From contig NZ_JAVDYB010000001.1 in the NCBI RefSeq assembly GCF_031458235.1, positions 620,001-684,000 of the forward strand: DNA of 64,000 bases, written 5' to 3'. The notes beneath the pieces are model-generated. The model did no database searches, was not told where the DNA came from, and worked only from the letters and a program-made list of their open reading frames with translations. The DNA comes from Catenuloplanes atrovinosus. GTDB taxonomy: Bacteria; Actinomycetota; Actinomycetes; Mycobacteriales; Micromonosporaceae. The position numbers were made by a program, and so were the translations under genes. This document shows positions 60,800 through 64,000 of the stretch, piece by piece (the first letter of the stretch is position 1; every line of letters starts with the position of its first letter).

Positions 60800-61951
60800 G
60801 TGACAAACGACGCGCTGCTCGACCTGGAACCCGGCCTGGCCCGGCTGCCGCCCGAGGCCGGCGCGCGGCTGCGCCTGCTCCGGCCGGAGCTGCACGCCCG
60901 CGTGCTGGGCGCGATCCGGTCCGCGCTCGCCGGCCAGGGCCGCCCGGTCGCCGTCCGCAACGTGGAGCTGGGCGTACGGACCGCGGTGGACGCGTTCGCG
61001 GAGGGCGTGGCGGACCCGGCCCGCCCGATGGGCGCGAGCCGCGAGGTCTTCCACGCGCTCGGCCGCACCGAGTTCGACGAGGGCTACCGAGTGGACGCGC
61101 TGCGCTCCGTGCTCACGCTGGGCGCGCGGGAGATCTGGTCGTTCGTGACCGCGCACGAGGTGGCGCCGCCGGCCGACCTGTATCTGCTGGCTGGCGCGCT
61201 GTTCGGCTTCGCCGACTCGCTGGCCGGCGCCGCCGCCGAGGGCTACCTGGCCGCGCAGCGCGACTCCGGGCACGACTGGGCGCTCGCCCGGCGCCGGCTG
61301 ATCGCGCTGCTGGTGCAGGCGGACCCGCCCGGCGAGGCGGCGCTGCGCGCGGCGGCGGACGCGGCGCGCTGGCCGCTGCCCGCGACGGTCGCGGTGGCGA
61401 GCGTGGAGGGCACGGACGCGGACCACGTCGCGCGCGCGGTCGGCGGCGGCGCGGTGGCCGCGGTGATCGACGACGCCGTCCGCGTGGTCGTACCGTCGCC
61501 GCCCGGTCTCGATCCGCTGAAACGGGCGCTCGCGGGTCGCCGGGCCGCGCTCGGGCCGGTCGTGGACACCGCCCGCGCCCGGCTCTCCTACCGGTTGTCC
61601 CAGCGCGCGCTCCACCAGCTCGCGCCCGCGGCCGGGGTGATCGAGTGCGACGCCCACCTGGTGCCGCTGCTGATCGGCTGGGAGCCCGGGCTCGCCGATC
61701 ACCTGGCCGCGCGCACGCTGGCGCCGCTGGACGGCCTGCGCCCGGCGGCCCGCGCCACGCTGGAGGCGACGCTGCTGGCCTGGCTGCGCGCGCAGGGTCA
61801 GGTGATCCCGGCCGCGGCGGCGCTGCACACGCACCCGCAGACCGTGCGGTACCGGCTGCGGCGGCTGCGCGAGCTGTTCGGCGACGCGCTCGACGACCCG
61901 GACGCGCGCCTGCGCCTGTGGCTGGCGGCCGGCGCGGTCACCAGCCGGTGA
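60800..61951 (+). CDS. PucR/CdaR-type helix-turn-helix regulator
   Basis: 383 residues. The N-terminal region is a helical sensor-like domain without a known family. The C terminus carries the PucR-type HTH: LEATLLAWLRAQGQVIPAAA, ALHTHPQTVRYRLRRLRELF, GDALDDPDARLRLWLA. It diverges from the FAD dehydrogenase/PPOX operon with 75 bp between the starts and is probably its regulator. The start is GTG 60800. Its last 14 bp overlap the 3' end of a convergent gene. Confidence 0.92.
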   Translation: MTNDALLDLEPGLARLPPEAGARLRLLRPELHARVLGAIRSALAGQGRPVAVRNVELGVRTAVDAFAEGVADPARPMGASREVFHALGRTEFDEGYRVDALRSVLTLGAREIWSFVTAHEVAPPADLYLLAGALFGFADSLAGAAAEGYLAAQRDSGHDWALARRRLIALLVQADPPGEAALRAAADAARWPLPATVAVASVEGTDADHVARAVGGGAVAAVIDDAVRVVVPSPPGLDPLKRALAGRRAALGPVVDTARARLSYRLSQRALHQLAPAAGVIECDAHLVPLLIGWEPGLADHLAARTLAPLDGLRPAARATLEATLLAWLRAQGQVIPAAAALHTHPQTVRYRLRRLRELFGDALDDPDARLRLWLAAGAVTSR

Positions 61952-62471
61952 AGCCGGTCGCGGCCAGTGTGCGGGTGAGCTCCGGCAGGTGCAGCGCGCT
62001 GATCGCGTGCATCCGGTCCGGGTGACGCAGCTCCGCCGCCGCGGCCAGGTCCCGCGCGTCCGGCGCGGTGAGCCGGTCCACGTCGTCCGGCACCGGCGCG
62101 ACCGCGGTCGCGGCCACCGCCAGGTCCGCGTCCGTGAGCAGCGCGGCCGCCCAACTCGCCAGCACCTCGTCGACCTGTGCGCGCCACGGCTCACCCGGCG
62201 TCGGGTGCACGTCGGAGCCGGTCAGCCAGTCCAGCCGCCCCGCGCCGCCGGTGCCGGTGATCAGCAGCAGGCCGGCCTCCAGGTCGGTCGGGTAGCGCAG
62301 CCGGGCCGCGACCGCGACCGCGGCGCGCACCTGCTCCTCGGCCAGCCGGAAGGAGAGGAAACCGGGGCGCGGAGGGTACGCCGAGAGCAGCCAGCGGGTC
62401 GTCGCATGGATCACCGGGGAGAGGTCGGTGAAGGGTGCCGACCCGGTGGACTCGATCGGCTCGGTCGTCAT
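61938..62471 (-). CDS. Hypothetical protein
   Basis: 177 residues, not assigned to a family. It is soluble and mostly helical with Trp-containing pieces (HATTRWLLSAYPPRPGFLSF, GRLDWLTGSDVHPTPGEPWR, LASWAAALLTDADLAVAATA) and ends LPELTRTLAATGFTGW. Codon use is like that of the neighbours, which supports it as a gene over the overlapping plus-strand frames. It is convergent with the PucR-type regulator and divergent from the acyl-CoA synthetase. The start is ATG 62471. Confidence 0.65.
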   Translation of the reverse strand: MTTEPIESTGSAPFTDLSPVIHATTRWLLSAYPPRPGFLSFRLAEEQVRAAVAVAARLRYPTDLEAGLLLITGTGGAGRLDWLTGSDVHPTPGEPWRAQVDEVLASWAAALLTDADLAVAATAVAPVPDDVDRLTAPDARDLAAAAELRHPDRMHAISALHLPELTRTLAATGFTGW

Positions 62472-62670
62472 GAGAACCTCGCAAAGGCGTGGTGCGCTTG
62501 GAGACTCGCCGTGCGACGGTGCGAGCGAGCAGGCCTCATGGTAGGGGAGCCGGGCCCGCCCGCCAGCCCCGTGATCGGGTGAACCCGAAAAAATTACCCG
62601 TTCGCGGGGTGATCAATCGGACTTGTGGCCGTCGATGGACGCATGAGCGACGCTCGGATTCCGATCACGC

Positions 62671-62706
62671 TGCTGGTAACCTACGGACACGTAACTTACG
62701 GAGTCG
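62671..62706. promoter_or_regulatory. Imperfect inverted repeat upstream of the acyl-CoA synthetase
   Basis: CCTACG near 62681 and CGTAGG near 62704 are inverted around ACGTAACTTACGG, itself partly symmetric. It lies just before the ribosome binding site AGGAG and may be a repressor operator. Confidence 0.4.
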
Positions 62707-62717
62707 TAGGAGAGCGC

Positions 62718-64000
62718 GTGGCAGACGATCGTCCCTGGCTGGCGGCGTATCCGGAGGGTGTCCCGGCGGAGATCACGGTCCCCGACAAGCCGCTCACGGC
62801 GAACCTGGACGCGGCCGTGGCACGCTTCCCGGACCGGGTCGCGCTCGACTTCCTCGGCGCCGCAACGACCTACCGTGAGCTGGGCGAACAGGTCGCGCGC
62901 GCAGCCGGCGCGCTGCACGAGCTGGGCGTCCGCGCCGGTGACCGGGTCGCGCTGGTCCTGCCGAACTGCCCGCAGCACGTGGTGGCGTTCTACGCGGTCC
63001 TCCGGCTCGGCGCGATCGTGGTCGAGCACAACCCGCTCTACACCAAGGACGAACTGGCGCAGCAGCTCGCCGACCACGGCGCGCGCGTCGCCGTGGTCTG
63101 GCAGAAGGTCGCGGCGCTGGTCGAGGCCACGCGCGACCGGACGAGCGTCGAGACGATCATCGCGGTGGACCTGCCCGCCGCGCTGCCCACGCTCAAGCGG
63201 CTGGCGCTGCGGCTGCCGCTCGCCCAGGCCCGCCGCACCCGCGCGGACATGACCGCGCCCGCCCCCGCCTCCGCGCTGAGCTGGGAGAAGCTGGTCGCGC
63301 GCGCGGCGCCGATCCCGGACGGCGTGCCCGGCCCGTCGGTGGGGGACACCGCGCTGTTGCAGTACACCGGCGGCACCACCGGCACGCCCAAGGGCGCGAT
63401 CCTCACCCACCGCAACCTCGCGGCGAACGCGGAGCAGAACCGGGCCTGGGTGCCGGGCCTGCGCGACGGCGGCGAGGTGTTCTACGCGGTGCTGCCGATG
63501 TTCCACGTGTACGGCGTGACGCTCTGCCTCACCACGGCCGTGATGATCGGCGCGACCACCGTGCTGCTGCCCCGATTCGACCCCGGCATGGTGCTGGACG
63601 CGGCGAAGCGCCGGCCGCCCACGTTCTTCCCGGGCGTGCCGACCATGTACGACCGGCTCGGCGCCGAGGTGGTCAAGCGCGGCGCCGACCTCTCCTCGGC
63701 CCGGTACGCGATCTCCGGTGCGATGGCGCTGCCGCCGGACACGGTCGAGCGCTGGGAGAAGATCACCGGCGGGCTGCTGATCGAGGGGTACGGCATGACC
63801 GAGACCTCCCCGATCACGGTCGGCAATCCGATGTCCACGGGCCGCCGCGCCGGCTCGATCGGCGTGCCGTTCCCGTCCACCCGCGTCCGGCTCGCCGACC
63901 GCGACGACCCGAGCGTGGACGTGCCGCCCGGCGAGCCCGGCGAGTTGCTCATCCAGGGCCCGCAGGTGTTCTCCGGCTACTGGAACCTGCCGGACGAGAC
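62718..64000 (+). CDS. fadD: Long-chain fatty-acid--CoA ligase (3' end outside window)
   Basis: At least 427 residues before the window edge. Adenylating-enzyme motifs are QYTGGTTGTPKGAILTHRN (P-loop near 216), FYAVLPMFHVYGV, FFPGVPTMYDRLG and IEGYGMTETSPITVGNP near 357-371, then GELLIQGPQVFSGYW. It starts VADDRPWLAAYPEGVPAEIT at GTG 62718 with AGGAG upstream. It activates free fatty acids. The intact C-terminal domain must lie beyond 64000. The short promoter region carries an imperfect inverted repeat that may bind a TetR- or FadR-type repressor. Confidence 0.93.
   Translation, partial: MADDRPWLAAYPEGVPAEITVPDKPLTANLDAAVARFPDRVALDFLGAATTYRELGEQVARAAGALHELGVRAGDRVALVLPNCPQHVVAFYAVLRLGAIVVEHNPLYTKDELAQQLADHGARVAVVWQKVAALVEATRDRTSVETIIAVDLPAALPTLKRLALRLPLAQARRTRADMTAPAPASALSWEKLVARAAPIPDGVPGPSVGDTALLQYTGGTTGTPKGAILTHRNLAANAEQNRAWVPGLRDGGEVFYAVLPMFHVYGVTLCLTTAVMIGATTVLLPRFDPGMVLDAAKRRPPTFFPGVPTMYDRLGAEVVKRGADLSSARYAISGAMALPPDTVERWEKITGGLLIEGYGMTETSPITVGNPMSTGRRAGSIGVPFPSTRVRLADRDDPSVDVPPGEPGELLIQGPQVFSGYWNLPDE

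Overview
The window is 64 kb of very GC-rich DNA (roughly 70% or more) with frequent GTG starts, many 4-bp ATGA/GTGA gene overlaps and strong GGAGG-type ribosome binding sites. The gene set (a second ParE/ParC-type topoisomerase pair, an F420-type PPOX protein, a sortase-anchored wall protein, a GH19 chitinase, an ECF sigma factor with a TPR tail, many acyl-CoA enzymes) points to a soil actinobacterium, most likely Micromonosporaceae (Actinoplanes or a relative). That assignment is inference. No rRNA, tRNA, CRISPR array or intact transposase was seen.

Layout. 1-1646: the end of a sugar ABC-permease operon. 1647-2877: gene-free, with a 65-bp tandem array and a long palindrome. 2878-7165 (minus): response regulator, histidine kinase, DUF4173-type membrane protein and DedA protein. 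7349-12346 (plus): a DUF2087 protein, then ParE and ParC. 12347-13927: gene-free, bounded by inverted repeats. 13928-18756: Tat-exported phosphoesterase/LamG protein, DGPF protein with ECF42-like sigma factor, GH19 chitinase. 18867-26262: methyltransferase fragment beside a 9-bp array, then the beta-oxidation genes fadJ and fadA, a double-TetR regulator and an acyl-CoA synthetase. 26282-33492: two MpaB/DUF2236 proteins, a P1-family peptidase, an acyl-CoA dehydrogenase fragment, a CoA-transferase/racemase, a GntR regulator and an intact acyl-CoA dehydrogenase. 33553-40627: hydrolase with phosphoribosyltransferase, CHASE3 kinase, methyltransferase, DUF305 lipoprotein, YbaK-type deacylase and a small protein. 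40810-48298: alcohol and aldehyde dehydrogenases, TetR, two acyl-CoA dehydrogenases, epimerase, macrodomain and VOC proteins. 48389-58691: YkvA protein, a 14-residue-repeat protein, LPVTG wall protein, RtcB, MoxR ATPase with VWA protein, and a tandem family of small membrane proteins. 58688-64000: PPOX protein, FAD dehydrogenase, PucR-type regulator, an unknown protein and a second acyl-CoA synthetase cut by the window edge.

How the genes work together. Much of the window serves acyl-CoA activation and oxidation: two synthetases, fadA-fadJ, three intact acyl-CoA dehydrogenases, and an alcohol-to-aldehyde-to-acid pair. Two regulons can be read from matching operators. A 19-bp near-palindrome lies both in the TetR/acyl-CoA dehydrogenase divergent promoter and upstream of the aldehyde/alcohol dehydrogenase operon. 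A 12-bp GATAT direct repeat lies both in the GntR/CoA-transferase divergent promoter and upstream of the neighbouring acyl-CoA dehydrogenase.

The most unusual feature is the organisation of convergent gene ends. Five copies of a roughly 100-bp element with core CCGCATGCTCCCGCGGG occur, all in the same orientation relative to the gene whose stop codon they follow. Four copies of a second motif around CCCGAAATTTCG follow the same rule, and long palindromes sit between facing copies. Minisatellite-like arrays are also common, both between genes (65, 63, 106 and 9 bp) and inside them (36 bp, 63 bp and 42 bp, coding for 12-, 21- and 14-residue repeats).
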